Positions 6,558 to 15,184 of a stretch of DNA of 44,119 nucleotides are shown here, in pieces; within the stretch, counting starts at the first letter, position 1, and each line of letters opens with the position of its first letter. The position numbers and the translations under genes were made by a program. Source of the DNA: Paenibacillus sp. (GTDB taxonomy: Bacteria; Bacillota; Bacilli; Paenibacillales; YIM-B00363). Below the pieces are notes generated by a model. It did no database searches. It saw only the letters and a program-made list of their open reading frames with translations, and had not been told where the DNA came from. Where the stretch lies: positions 1 through 44,119 of the forward strand of contig JAPSKX010000020.1 of NCBI GenBank assembly GCA_031181325.1, written 5' to 3'.

Positions 6558-8606
6558 TTACCATACCGCCGTGCCGAACAACGCTTCGAGCAGCTTCGCG
6601 ACGCCCATGGTCCAGCGGGTCTCCAGCTTGTCGTCCACGTCGGTCTTCATGAAGTTGTTGAAGCGCTTATGCTCCAGCACGACAGTGTGCTCCGGATCGA
6701 CGACGACGTGCTTCAGCTTCGCGGCGTGCGGCGGCAGCGTGAAGACGACGCTGTCTTCGGTCCCCGGCCATTCCTCGCGAATCGACTGGCCGTCCTCGAA
6801 GACGAACCGCACGGAGACCGGTCCGTCCTTGCCGCTGCGGCTCGAGACGGTGACGCGGTACGCGTAGGCGCCATCCTCCGCCTTCGTTCGCTCGATCCGC
6901 TCCACGGCGTAGTCGGCCATGCGGTCCCCGTAGACGAACTGGTCGAAGAACGGGGCCCAGCTGCGCTTCGTCACGTCTTCCACAGTCTTCTGGAAGTCGC
7001 CCGTCGACGGATGACGGAACTTCCACCGGTCGAAGTAGGTGCGGAGCACCTTCTTCATCTTCGCTTCGCCGATTTCCTGTTCCATAGCCAGCAGCACGAG
7101 CTTCCCTCGAATGTACACGTTGTCCGCGTAGTGGTCGTGGCTGTCGAAGTTCCAAGCGAAGCGGGTGAGCGAGGCCGGGTTCGTCATGTAGCTCGCTTCC
7201 AGCGTCGTGCTCGGCGTCAGCCCGTATTCGTCCTCCATGAGCTTATCCTCGGCGTAGGAGGTGAAGCCTTCGTCGAGCCACGCCTCCTCGAATTCGTTGC
7301 TCGCGACCATGCCGTACCAATACTGGTGGCCGATCTCGTGCACGACGACGCGTTCGAGCTCGTACCCGACATCCGCCGCGTCGGCCGCCCAAGCGGTGAC
7401 GAGCGTCGGGTATTCCATGCCGCCCGCGCCGCCCGCGCCCGCCGGAGGCACGACGATCGACAGCGTACTGTACGGGTAAGGGCCGTACCACGCGCTGAAG
7501 TGCTCGAGCGACTTCTTCGCGGCATAGAAGTAGCGTTCTTTCAGCTCCAGGTGCTTCGGGTCGAGATACAGCTTGATCTTGACCCCGGGCACGCCAGGCG
7601 CCGAGAAGGGCTCCTCCGCGTACACGAAATTCGGCGACGCCGACCATGCGAAGTCGTGTACGTCGTCGGCGTAGAAGTGGTACGTCTTCGTATTCGCGGC
7701 TTTGTCGACGGTCGCCGGCTTCGGCGGAAAGCCCGTGGCCGCGACGACGTAGTCGGACGGCACTTTGATCTTAACGTTATAAATGCCGAAATCCGCGTAA
7801 TACTCGGAGTTGCCGTGATATTGGTGGGCGTTCCATCCCTCCGCGGTGCGGCCTCGCGTCCCCGCCGGCTCGTAAACCGCGATCTTCGGAAACCATTGCC
7901 CGGCCATGACGAAGTCGTCCTTGTAGCCCATGCGGGCGAACACCTCGGGGAGCTGCACGCGGAACGTCATCTTCAGCGTCACCGTCCCGTTGGGGGGGAC
8001 CGCCTGCGGCAAGCGCAGCTTCGCCAGCGTCTTGTCCGCTTTATTGCCGTCGTCGGGCTGCTCGTAAGCGATTCTGTGCGTCAGATCGAGTCCTTCGGTC
8101 GTCTCGATCGAGGTGATCGTCATGCCGCCGTAGCTGTTCGCCGTCCGCTTATCCTCCCGCAGCTTCCCGCCGGACTCCTTCATGAAGGTCGTCTTGTCGG
8201 ATTCGAACGCGTTCGGATACAGATGGAAGTACAGCTCTTGCACCTTCTGTTGGCCCGGATTGCGCCAGGTCACCGTCTGGGTGCCGTCGAGAACATGGTT
8301 CTCGGCGTCCAATCCCACGCCGATATGATACTCCGCGACTCGCTTGCTGAGCGGCTTCGGCGCGGGCGGCTTCTCGGGGACCGGGGGCGCCGCGGCGTTC
8401 GGGTTCGCGTTCGGCGCCGCGCCCGGATTCGTCTTCGGCGGAGGCGCCTTCTCCGGTCCGGCCGCTCCGAACGTCGCGACTGCCTCGCCGAAGGACACGT
8501 CTCCCGAGGCCGGGACGCCGAGCTCGCCCCACAGCGCGACCCATACCGCGAAGGCGACGCCGGCGATCGCGACCGGGCGCCAGCGGCTTAACTTCATCTT
8601 TTTCAT
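6558..8606 (-). CDS. M1-family zinc metallopeptidase, exported or membrane-anchored
   Basis: A 682-residue peptidase of the M1 (aminopeptidase N) family. The zinc site is HEIGHQYWYGM (His about 423 and 427, catalytic Glu 424) with the third ligand Glu about 446 in WLDEGFTSYAED, the exact HExxH-x18-E spacing. GGMEYPTL about 34 residues earlier is the variant of the GAMEN exopeptidase loop. A basic N-terminus and a hydrophobic stretch (about 13-28) act as signal peptide or anchor. An Ala/Pro/Asn-rich linker (about 45-82) precedes the catalytic part. I chose ATG 8606, since GGGGTG lies 6 bases upstream; GTG 8615 has no ribosome site. It is probably co-transcribed with the membrane protein downstream. 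The substrate is unknown. Confidence 0.9.
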   Translation of the reverse strand: MKKMKLSRWRPVAIAGVAFAVWVALWGELGVPASGDVSFGEAVATFGAAGPEKAPPPKTNPGAAPNANPNAAAPPVPEKPPAPKPLSKRVAEYHIGVGLDAENHVLDGTQTVTWRNPGQQKVQELYFHLYPNAFESDKTTFMKESGGKLREDKRTANSYGGMTITSIETTEGLDLTHRIAYEQPDDGNKADKTLAKLRLPQAVPPNGTVTLKMTFRVQLPEVFARMGYKDDFVMAGQWFPKIAVYEPAGTRGRTAEGWNAHQYHGNSEYYADFGIYNVKIKVPSDYVVAATGFPPKPATVDKAANTKTYHFYADDVHDFAWSASPNFVYAEEPFSAPGVPGVKIKLYLDPKHLELKERYFYAAKKSLEHFSAWYGPYPYSTLSIVVPPAGAGGAGGMEYPTLVTAWAADAADVGYELERVVVHEIGHQYWYGMVASNEFEEAWLDEGFTSYAEDKLMEDEYGLTPSTTLEASYMTNPASLTRFAWNFDSHDHYADNVYIRGKLVLLAMEQEIGEAKMKKVLRTYFDRWKFRHPSTGDFQKTVEDVTKRSWAPFFDQFVYGDRMADYAVERIERTKAEDGAYAYRVTVSSRSGKDGPVSVRFVFEDGQSIREEWPGTEDSVVFTLPPHAAKLKHVVVDPEHTVVLEHKRFNNFMKTDVDDKLETRWTMGVAKLLEALFGTAVW

Positions 8607-8647
8607 GATTTTCACCCCGTTGACAAGCGTCTAGTGGATGTATATGT

Positions 8648-8677
8648 TTGTCCCCCGGGGATTATTTCGGGTACAAT
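8648..8677 (+). promoter_or_regulatory. Sigma-A promoter of ywhD
   Basis: TTGTCC (8648-8653) and TACAAT (8672-8677) are separated by 18 bases. The -10 box ends 38 bases before the ywhD start. It lies in the divergent spacer with the M1 peptidase gene. Confidence 0.6.
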
Positions 8678-8715
8678 AGAAGAAATTCTAACGAAGGCGA
8701 AGGCGGGGTACGCAC

Positions 8716-9213
8716 ATGGAAGTCGGCGGGAAGAAAATCAATGCGCTGAACGTGGTCAGCAACAAGGAGCATAAGGGTTTCGGCGCGGGCTCGATCGATC
8801 TGAACAACGTATCGGCCGTCATTATCGATAAAGACGGAGAAGAAGCTTATATCGATTTAGGCGCGCTCCATGCGAAGAGCAAGGTGGAGAAGGGCGTCAA
8901 GTTTTCGGCGAATAAAGACGACGTGCCGAACGGACGGCGCTGCTGGATCGTATGGATCGCGGTCGACAAGAAGGAAGAGGGGCCGTATTACGCGGGCGCG
9001 ACCGCTTGCGAGATGCTGGTCGATACGGAGGCGCGGCGAGGCTGGAAGGTTCTCGCGGATCACGTCAACAAGATGGATTACGCGATGAAGCGGCGGATCA
9101 TCCTGGACGGGTTGTCCGAAGGGGAGAAGGCGGCGCTGAAGCGCTGCTTGATCGAGTACAACCAGGAGATGTGGGACGCCTCGGAAGGCGAGCTGAAGGA
9201 GAAGCTGGGGTAG
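8716..9213 (+). CDS. ywhD: YwhD-family protein
   Basis: A 165-residue soluble protein that I recognise as B. subtilis YwhD from several shared blocks: GFGAGSIDLNNVS, DLGALHAKSKVEKG, NKDDVPNGR, EEGPYYAGATACEM and HVNKMDYAMKRRI. The family has no established biochemical function. In B. subtilis the gene lies near pbpG-speE-speB. Here that cluster is about 8 kb away, so the neighbourhood has been interrupted rather than lost. It is transcribed alone from its own promoter and ends at a terminator. Confidence 0.8.
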   Translation: MEVGGKKINALNVVSNKEHKGFGAGSIDLNNVSAVIIDKDGEEAYIDLGALHAKSKVEKGVKFSANKDDVPNGRRCWIVWIAVDKKEEGPYYAGATACEMLVDTEARRGWKVLADHVNKMDYAMKRRIILDGLSEGEKAALKRCLIEYNQEMWDASEGELKEKLG

Positions 9214-9227
9214 CAGGGTGCAGGTCG

Positions 9228-9260
9228 ACCGCTTTCGCGCATGACGCGGGGGCGGTTTTT
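9228..9260 (+). terminator. Intrinsic terminator after ywhD
   Basis: ACCGC and inner CGCG pair with CGCG and GCGGT, and the right arm runs directly into TTTTT (9256-9260). Confidence 0.85.
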
Positions 9261-9294
9261 CGCGTGGAGTCGATGGGATGAAGGAGAGTAAACC

Positions 9295-10692
9295 ATGGGC
9301 AAGCCCGACCGCAAGACATTCGTGGACCGTTCCAATCGATTGATCGCGCACATCCGATCGAGTCTCGCCAACGGCACCTATAAGGTGGGGGATTATTTGC
9401 CCTCGGAGGTCGCGCTCGCGGAGCGGTTCGAGCTGAGCAAGAACTCCGTTCGCGCGGCGATGGGGACGCTGGTGGAAGAGGGCTTGATTCGGAAGGTGCC
9501 GCGGGTAGGCACGCAAGTCGCCGCCGTCGGCCGTCCGAACGCGCTGCGCATAGGCGTATATCCGTCGCTGTACGCGGACGCGATGATGCGGGAGCTATTG
9601 GCGTCGTATCGCGCGGAGCATCCCGAGGTCGACGTCGAAGCCGTGACGCTGCCGTATTCGAATCCGGAATCGATCCGGCAGCTGCTGGCGTACGGCGTCT
9701 TGGACGTCGTGTTGTTGAACAATCTGGACTATTTATATTTCAAGGATAACGGGCTGCTAGGGCTGCTCGAGCTATATCCGCCGGAGGAGGCCGCGTTCCC
9801 GTTCTTGAACAAGCTGTTCGCGGAGGCGACGCAGCCGACTCGCGTCCGATTGCGGCCGTTCGTCTTCTCGCCGGTGATTCTGTGCTACAATCGCGATCAC
9901 TTCCGGGAAGCGGGAGCGTTCGAGCCCGACGGCGGTTGGACGTGGGACGATCTGAGGCAGGCGTCAAGAAAGCTGGCCCAAGCGAATCGGTACGGCCTGT
10001 TCTTCCATCTATCGTCCACCAACCGTTGGCCGATCTTTCTGCTGCAGCACGGCGTCTCCTTCGATCGGGAGGGCGGGCTTCCGTCGCCGAAGCCGCTCGA
10101 AGGACTGGAAGCGCTGCGTTCCGTTCGAGAGCTCGTTCACGAGGACGGACTGTTTCCGCTGATGCTCTCGTTCGGCTTGCACGACGTCGAGCTGCTGTTC
10201 AAGCAAGGGAAGGCGTCGGTCATCCTGACGACGTATTACCGGTTGAACGAGCTCGCGGACGCGGAGTTCGCGTTCGACGTCGCGCAGTTGCCGCGTTCAA
10301 GGAACGGCCGAGGAGATACGCTGCTTCTGTGCACCGGCGTCGGGGTAAGCGCTTCGACGGCGCGGAAGGAGGAGGCGGAGCGTCTGGCGGCGCATCTGCT
10401 GTCGCGACAAGCGGCGGAGACGATTCGGCGCGGCACCTTCACGCTTCCGGCCGACAAGCGGGCCGCGGACGAGGCCGCTCCGGAACGGGCCTGCGCGCCG
10501 AGGCGATTCGAGGCATACCGCGAGATCGTTCCGAATTACGCGACGTACGACGAGTTGGGGCTAAGCGTGCAGGAGATCGAGACGTTCGGCAAATGTCTCG
10601 AGCAATACTTCTCGAAATTAGTCGATGAAGAAGGTCTGCTTGAACTATTTCGCTCGCAGGCGAACGAAGGGAAGCCGAGCCCGCCGAGATGA
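9295..10692 (+). CDS. GntR-type regulator fused to a solute-binding-protein domain
   Basis: A 465-residue protein with two parts. Residues about 10-78 are a GntR winged helix, with the signature IRSSLANGTYKVGDYLPSEV then LAERFELSKNSVRAAMGTL and EGLIRKVPRVGTQV. From about 84 to 450 the sequence looks like an ABC extracellular solute-binding domain (SBP type 1): LLASYRAEHPEVDVEAVTLP, WTWDDLRQASRKLAQ and LLFKQGKASVILTTYYRLNE. There is no signal peptide, so the SBP-like part must act in the cytoplasm as a ligand sensor. LacI-type regulators use a related fold, but GntR fused to a type-1 SBP is unusual. The start has an AGGAGAG site. The gene lies directly before the large secreted protein, its most likely target; the sugar or other ligand is unknown. 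Confidence 0.85.
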   Translation: MGKPDRKTFVDRSNRLIAHIRSSLANGTYKVGDYLPSEVALAERFELSKNSVRAAMGTLVEEGLIRKVPRVGTQVAAVGRPNALRIGVYPSLYADAMMRELLASYRAEHPEVDVEAVTLPYSNPESIRQLLAYGVLDVVLLNNLDYLYFKDNGLLGLLELYPPEEAAFPFLNKLFAEATQPTRVRLRPFVFSPVILCYNRDHFREAGAFEPDGGWTWDDLRQASRKLAQANRYGLFFHLSSTNRWPIFLLQHGVSFDREGGLPSPKPLEGLEALRSVRELVHEDGLFPLMLSFGLHDVELLFKQGKASVILTTYYRLNELADAEFAFDVAQLPRSRNGRGDTLLLCTGVGVSASTARKEEAERLAAHLLSRQAAETIRRGTFTLPADKRAADEAAPERACAPRRFEAYREIVPNYATYDELGLSVQEIETFGKCLEQYFSKLVDEEGLLELFRSQANEGKPSPPR

Positions 10693-10694
10693 AA

Positions 10695-10734
10695 CGTCCG
10701 TCTTGCCCCCCCTTAGGGAGCAAGGCGGATGTTT
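10695..10734 (+). terminator. Intrinsic terminator of the GntR/SBP gene
   Basis: CGTCCGTCTTGC (10695-10706) pairs with GCAAGGCGGATG (10720-10731) using two G-U pairs, followed by TTTT. It starts right after the TGA at 10690-10692 and separates this gene from the large secreted-protein gene. Confidence 0.85.
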
Positions 10735-10755
10735 TGCGTTGCGACCATTTTCACA

Positions 10756-10784
10756 TTGCTATTCCATAATTGAATCATTAGAAT
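10756..10784 (+). promoter_or_regulatory. Sigma-A promoter of the large secreted-protein gene
   Basis: TTGCTA (10756-10761) and TAGAAT (10779-10784) are 17 bases apart. Transcription would start about 90 bases before the GTG. The transcribed leader is AT-rich and full of TGAAC/GTTCA motifs, listed separately. Confidence 0.6.
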
Positions 10785-10863
10785 GAACTACAAATGAACC
10801 ACAGGAGTAGTGAAGATTGGTTCATTGGTTTACTATGTGAACTACATGAGTTCCAGTAAGTTC
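10784..10863. repeat. TGAAC/GTTCA motif cluster, candidate operator array
   Basis: TGAACTACA occurs at 10784-10792 and again at 10838-10846. AATGAACCA (10793-10801) and TGGTTCATT (10818-10826) form a perfect 9-base inverted repeat with a 16-base spacer. AGTTCA follows near 10859. The motifs begin at the last base of the -10 box and fill the leader up to about 20 bases before the start codon. This would suit multi-site binding by a repressor such as the adjacent GntR/SBP protein, or an RNA hairpin. No protein-binding evidence exists. Confidence 0.45.
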
Positions 10864-10880
10864 AATTCACACGAAAGGTT

Positions 10881-13800
10881 GTGAAGGGATTGATCCACTA
10901 CGTTGTCCGTCGTTGGAAGAAAGTCGCTTCCGTGGCGCTGGCCGCGGCGTTGGGGGGAGCGCTCGCTCTGCCGGCTGCATCGCTTCCGAGCGCGCAGGCG
11001 TCGGAGCCGATCGTCGTTCCGAGAACGTTCTCGGCTCCGGAGGATCTCGGAACGCAGGTAACGGCGCCGAATACGTTCAACGCCGCATTCGGCACGGAGG
11101 ACGGGAAGGACGTCATGTACACCACGGTCGCGGGATCGGCCGTCCATTCCGCCATCTTCAGCGTCGTCGATCTCGACGCGAACGAAGTCGTCCGCGAGCT
11201 TCCCTTAAGCGGCGGAGGACAGTCCTGGGGGCATGTCATCGACTCGGCAGGCCATGTGTATACCGTAGCGGGCAATGTTTTGTATGCGTATTCACCCGCG
11301 ACGAAGCAGGTTCGCACGATCGGCGTCGTGCCGGAGGCGACTTCGCTGTACTCGATCGTCGTAGACGAGCGGGACCGCGTCTACGGCGGCGGCTATCCGA
11401 GCGGGAAGGTGTTCGTCTACGATCCTGCGACGGATCGGCTCTCGCTGCTGACGGGGCAGCTCGCGGCCGCGCAGCAATACGTCAGAGGCATCGCCTACTA
11501 TGACGGATATTTATACGCGGGGACCGGAACGAAGGGCGGCCTGTTCAAGGTCGATCCGGCGGACGGGACGAAGACGGAGATTCCTTTCCCGGAAAATGCG
11601 CTGTTCGCATCAGGCGACGCTCCCACCGTGTATTCCATGAATGCGGTCGGGCATTACTTGTTCGTGATGATGAGCACGAGCCCGACGTCGCTCTTCATTT
11701 ACGACATGAAGAACGAGCGTTGGGCGAAGGTCGCGGAAAATTACCGGGGGATGTACGTCTCCCCGGCGAAGGACGGCAAGGTGTATTTCCCGGCCGACGG
11801 CGAGCTGAAGTCGTTCGACCTTGCGTCGGAGACGATCGCGGGCACGGGGATCCCGTTCACGACTTACATTCGGACGGGCGCGTGGGTCGAGCTGCAGGAT
11901 CAAGCGCAGTTCCCGGGGACGTCGCTCGTGACGGTGACGTTCAACGGCGCGCCGCTCGTCGCGAATCTCGAGGCGGGCGTCGCGACCAGCCTTCCGTCGA
12001 TCATCTCGGGAACGCCGGTGTCCATTCAATCGATCGTCACAGGGCCCGACGGCAAGATTTATACGACAGGGTATCAGGGGACGAAGGGCGCTCGGTACGA
12101 CATCGATTCCGGCGCGATCGAGCTGTATAAGATGGGGCAGGCCGAGGGGATGATCGCTTGGGGCGACAAGGTCATCTACGGGGAGTATCCAGGGGGCTAT
12201 ATCTACGAGCTCGATACGAAGCTGCCGATCGGCGATCGGAACCCGAAGTCGATCTATCATATCGGCGGTACGCAGGACCGCCCGTTCGCCTTGGCGGCGT
12301 CCGCCGATCGGCTCTTCATCGGGACGATTCCGAAGACGGGCGAGCTCGGCGGCGCATTGACTGTATACGACGGGACGACGTGGAAGGTGTTCGAGGAGAT
12401 GTTCCGGCCCGGCGGCGAGCTTGAAAATCAGAGCGTTATGGGGCTCGCGTACCACGACGGCATGCTGTACGGCTCCACGACCGTATGGGGCGGTCTCGGC
12501 ATCGAGCCGGCGGCGAGCAAGGCGAAGGTGTTCGTCTGGGACGTCGCGGAGGAACGGCTCGCGGCGGCGTTCGAGCCGAACGTCGCGCAATCGGGCGGCG
12601 TCGGCGTTCGCTCCATCGGCGGGTTGACGGTCGGATCGGACGGACTGCTATGGGCGGCCGCGTACGGCACGATCTTCGCGATGGATCCGGCCGACGGCTA
12701 TAAGGTCGTGAAGCAGAAGGAAATCTATCCAACGAATTGGGATTTCAGCCATTATTGGGTGCCGGTGAAGCTGCTCTGGGACCCGAAGGGCGACGGCATT
12801 CTGTACACGACCCTGGGCAGCACCGTGACCGCCGTCGATACGAATACGATGGCGCACGCGCAAGTGCCCGGCACGAAGACGAACTTGATGACGGTCGGGC
12901 CGGACGGAAACTTGTATTTCAACACGGCGGATATGCTGAAGCGGATTGCGGTATCCGAGGAGTTGCCGCCATTGTACACGGACGTCGCGGTGCCGATCGC
13001 GAACGGCGGCTTCGAGACGCGGACGTCCAGCGGGTTGATTTCCGGTTGGGAGAACGTCGGGCAGGTGACGGCCGACAGTTACTACGAAATCAGCGACGCG
13101 CGATCGACGGAAGGCGGCAGCAGCCTGCGGGTGGTCGATCCGCTAGATAAGCAGGAGGTCGGCGTCATCTCGGCGCCGTTCGCCGTGGAGCCGGGCATCG
13201 AGTACAAGGTTTCGGCGGACATCTACTTAACGTCCGGGCGGACGATCGCCGCGATGCGGTATTACGACGAGAGCGGGCAGGAAATCAAGCTGTCGCCGGC
13301 GCCTGCGGCGTATCACCAAGGCCCGGCCGGCGCATGGAGCGCCGCGAGCTTCAGCTCTCTGGCGCCGGCGGGGGCCGCTACGGGCAGAGTCGTCCTGTTC
13401 TGTTCGCTAGGCTGGACGACGGACGCGTATTACGACAATGTGAAGGTGACGAAGAGCGTTCCGTTCGAGCTTCCGCCGGAGCAGCCGGTCGCCGGTCAGC
13501 TGAAGCTGACGAATCCGGGCTTCGAGCAAGGCGAAGGGACGTCGATCCCGGGCTGGACGCTGCGCAATCCCGGCAATTACACGGCCGACGCTTACGCCCG
13601 ATCGTCGTCCGACACGGCGAAGAGCGGCGACCGGAGCTTGCTGCTCTACGATAACAGCACGTCGATCGAAGTGGCGGTCGAATCGGAGCTGATCCCCGTC
13701 GTCGGCGGCAAGACCTATACCGCATCCGTGGATGTGTATCGGGGGGATTATCCGCCGGGGCGCAGCTCCAACCGACCGATTCTGCAGACGCGGTATTACG

Positions 13801-15104
13801 ACGCGAACGGCGCGATGCTGAGCACGAGCGCCGCGCCCGGGCCATGGAGCAAGGAAGCGACCGTGCCGTTGAACCGATGGGGGACGGAGACGCTGACGAA
13901 CGTCGCCCACGCGAACGCGAAATATATGCGCGTGTTTATGGTGATCCCGGCGAGCTATGTAGGCAACGTCTATATCGACAATGCGCAGGTGTCGACGACG
14001 CTCGCGCCGGACGAGGTCGCGTTGCTCCGCATGTACGAAGAGCCCGTGTCGCACGTCGCCGCGGGCGGCGACGTCGTCTTGCGCGCGTCGGCATCCGAGG
14101 GCTCGAGCATTGTCGTGGAAGAGGGCGGCGTCGTCGTGGCAGGGGTTCCCGCCGCCGGTCTCGATACGCCCGTGACCGTAACGGTGCCGTCGCCCGCGGC
14201 GGGCGACCGCGAGTACGACGTGTATGCTTTGAAGGGAATCAGCCGAACGGAGTCGTATGCCGTGTCCACGACGGTGCATGCGCTTAGCGATCTGTCCCTT
14301 CCGTCCGATACAGTGTCGCTGCTGACCGGGGAGACGAAGCCGATTGCGGCGTCGGCCGCTTACGGTCCGTTGTTCGCCGACGTCGTTCCGGAGGTGACCG
14401 TGATTTCCGGAGACGCGGTCGTCGCGAACGGCGACGCGGCGACGGGCGTCTCGGTCGGCGAAGCGGAATTGAGCGTCGCGTACGGCGGCTTGCGGAAGAC
14501 GTTGCGCGTATCCGTTACCGAGGGCGAGTTGGCATCGATTCGGCTTGCGCTGCCGAAGTCGACGCTGGCCGTCGGCGAGTCGGTCGCGGCCGCGGTGTAC
14601 GGCATATACGACAATCCGTTCGTCGGCCCGCGCGAGGTCGTGCTCGATGAGGGCGTGACGTTGACGGCGTCGCCGGACGGCGTCGTCTCGATCGACGGCG
14701 CGGTCGTCACGGGCGCGGCGTTCGGAAGCGCGGTCGTCTACGCCGAGTACGAAGGCTTGTCGGCGTCAGCCGCCATCGAGGTCGAGCGCGGCGGCGGTCC
14801 GCCGGCTCCGAGGCTCGCGGCAATCCGTCTGGAGCTGTCGGATACGCGGATCGACGTCGGTCAGCAGGCGACCGCTCAAGTGTTCGGCGTATATACCGGG
14901 GCGTCGCGGCCGGTCGCCTTGACGGATGAGGTCATTCTCTCCGTCGATGCCCCCGGAATCGTCAGCGTCGACGGCTTGACGCTGACGGGGGTCGGCGAGG
15001 GGCACACGCACGTCCGAGCCGAATACGGCGGGAAGTCCGCTGCCGCCGCGCTCGTCGTGCGAAGCGCGGGCAAGAACGGTCCGAAGCGTTCCGAAGGGGA
15101 ATGA
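10881..15104 (+). CDS. Large secreted beta-propeller / carbohydrate-binding / Ig-like protein
   Basis: A 1407-residue exported protein. Residues 1-40 are a signal peptide with a twin-Arg stretch and the cleavage site SAQA-SEP. About 41-700 is a long run of propeller-like blades with recurring DPATD, YDMKN, DGKIYTTG and VWDVAEE elements. Two galactose-binding-like (CBM4_9-type) jelly rolls begin at NGGFETR (about 707) and NPGFEQG (about 877). A beta-rich domain (about 1040-1135) and three Ig-like (Big_2-like) repeats complete the C-terminus. There is no LPXTG, SLH or membrane tail, so it is probably released or loosely bound to glycan. No hydrolase active site is recognised in the propeller. 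The start codon is uncertain: GTG 10881 has AAAGG only 2 bases away, while TTG 10890 is better spaced. Confidence 0.82.
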   Translation: MKGLIHYVVRRWKKVASVALAAALGGALALPAASLPSAQASEPIVVPRTFSAPEDLGTQVTAPNTFNAAFGTEDGKDVMYTTVAGSAVHSAIFSVVDLDANEVVRELPLSGGGQSWGHVIDSAGHVYTVAGNVLYAYSPATKQVRTIGVVPEATSLYSIVVDERDRVYGGGYPSGKVFVYDPATDRLSLLTGQLAAAQQYVRGIAYYDGYLYAGTGTKGGLFKVDPADGTKTEIPFPENALFASGDAPTVYSMNAVGHYLFVMMSTSPTSLFIYDMKNERWAKVAENYRGMYVSPAKDGKVYFPADGELKSFDLASETIAGTGIPFTTYIRTGAWVELQDQAQFPGTSLVTVTFNGAPLVANLEAGVATSLPSIISGTPVSIQSIVTGPDGKIYTTGYQGTKGARYDIDSGAIELYKMGQAEGMIAWGDKVIYGEYPGGYIYELDTKLPIGDRNPKSIYHIGGTQDRPFALAASADRLFIGTIPKTGELGGALTVYDGTTWKVFEEMFRPGGELENQSVMGLAYHDGMLYGSTTVWGGLGIEPAASKAKVFVWDVAEERLAAAFEPNVAQSGGVGVRSIGGLTVGSDGLLWAAAYGTIFAMDPADGYKVVKQKEIYPTNWDFSHYWVPVKLLWDPKGDGILYTTLGSTVTAVDTNTMAHAQVPGTKTNLMTVGPDGNLYFNTADMLKRIAVSEELPPLYTDVAVPIANGGFETRTSSGLISGWENVGQVTADSYYEISDARSTEGGSSLRVVDPLDKQEVGVISAPFAVEPGIEYKVSADIYLTSGRTIAAMRYYDESGQEIKLSPAPAAYHQGPAGAWSAASFSSLAPAGAATGRVVLFCSLGWTTDAYYDNVKVTKSVPFELPPEQPVAGQLKLTNPGFEQGEGTSIPGWTLRNPGNYTADAYARSSSDTAKSGDRSLLLYDNSTSIEVAVESELIPVVGGKTYTASVDVYRGDYPPGRSSNRPILQTRYYDANGAMLSTSAAPGPWSKEATVPLNRWGTETLTNVAHANAKYMRVFMVIPASYVGNVYIDNAQVSTTLAPDEVALLRMYEEPVSHVAAGGDVVLRASASEGSSIVVEEGGVVVAGVPAAGLDTPVTVTVPSPAAGDREYDVYALKGISRTESYAVSTTVHALSDLSLPSDTVSLLTGETKPIAASAAYGPLFADVVPEVTVISGDAVVANGDAATGVSVGEAELSVAYGGLRKTLRVSVTEGELASIRLALPKSTLAVGESVAAAVYGIYDNPFVGPREVVLDEGVTLTASPDGVVSIDGAVVTGAAFGSAVVYAEYEGLSASAAIEVERGGGPPAPRLAAIRLELSDTRIDVGQQATAQVFGVYTGASRPVALTDEVILSVDAPGIVSVDGLTLTGVGEGHTHVRAEYGGKSAAAALVVRSAGKNGPKRSEGE

Positions 15105-15122
15105 CGAATAAATCGCAAAAAT

Positions 15123-15180
15123 AAGGAAGGGGCTGTTCCCTCAGGCGGTATTCCGCTACTTGAGGGGCGGCCTCTTCCTT
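15123..15180. terminator. Bidirectional terminator
   Basis: A long, imperfect hairpin: AAGGAAGG at 15123 pairs with CCTCTTCCTT at 15171-15180, and an inner CCCTCA pairs with TGAGGG. It separates the rightward secreted-protein gene from the leftward hydrolase gene that stops at 15185. Confidence 0.8.
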
Positions 15181-15184
15181 CGTT

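Noticed and set aside
6384-8591. A 735-codon open frame on the plus strand opposite the M1 peptidase
   Set aside because: It is a shadow frame caused by high GC at third codon positions. Composition is Arg/His/Val-rich, no motif is present, and the opposite strand carries a complete M1 peptidase with its zinc site.
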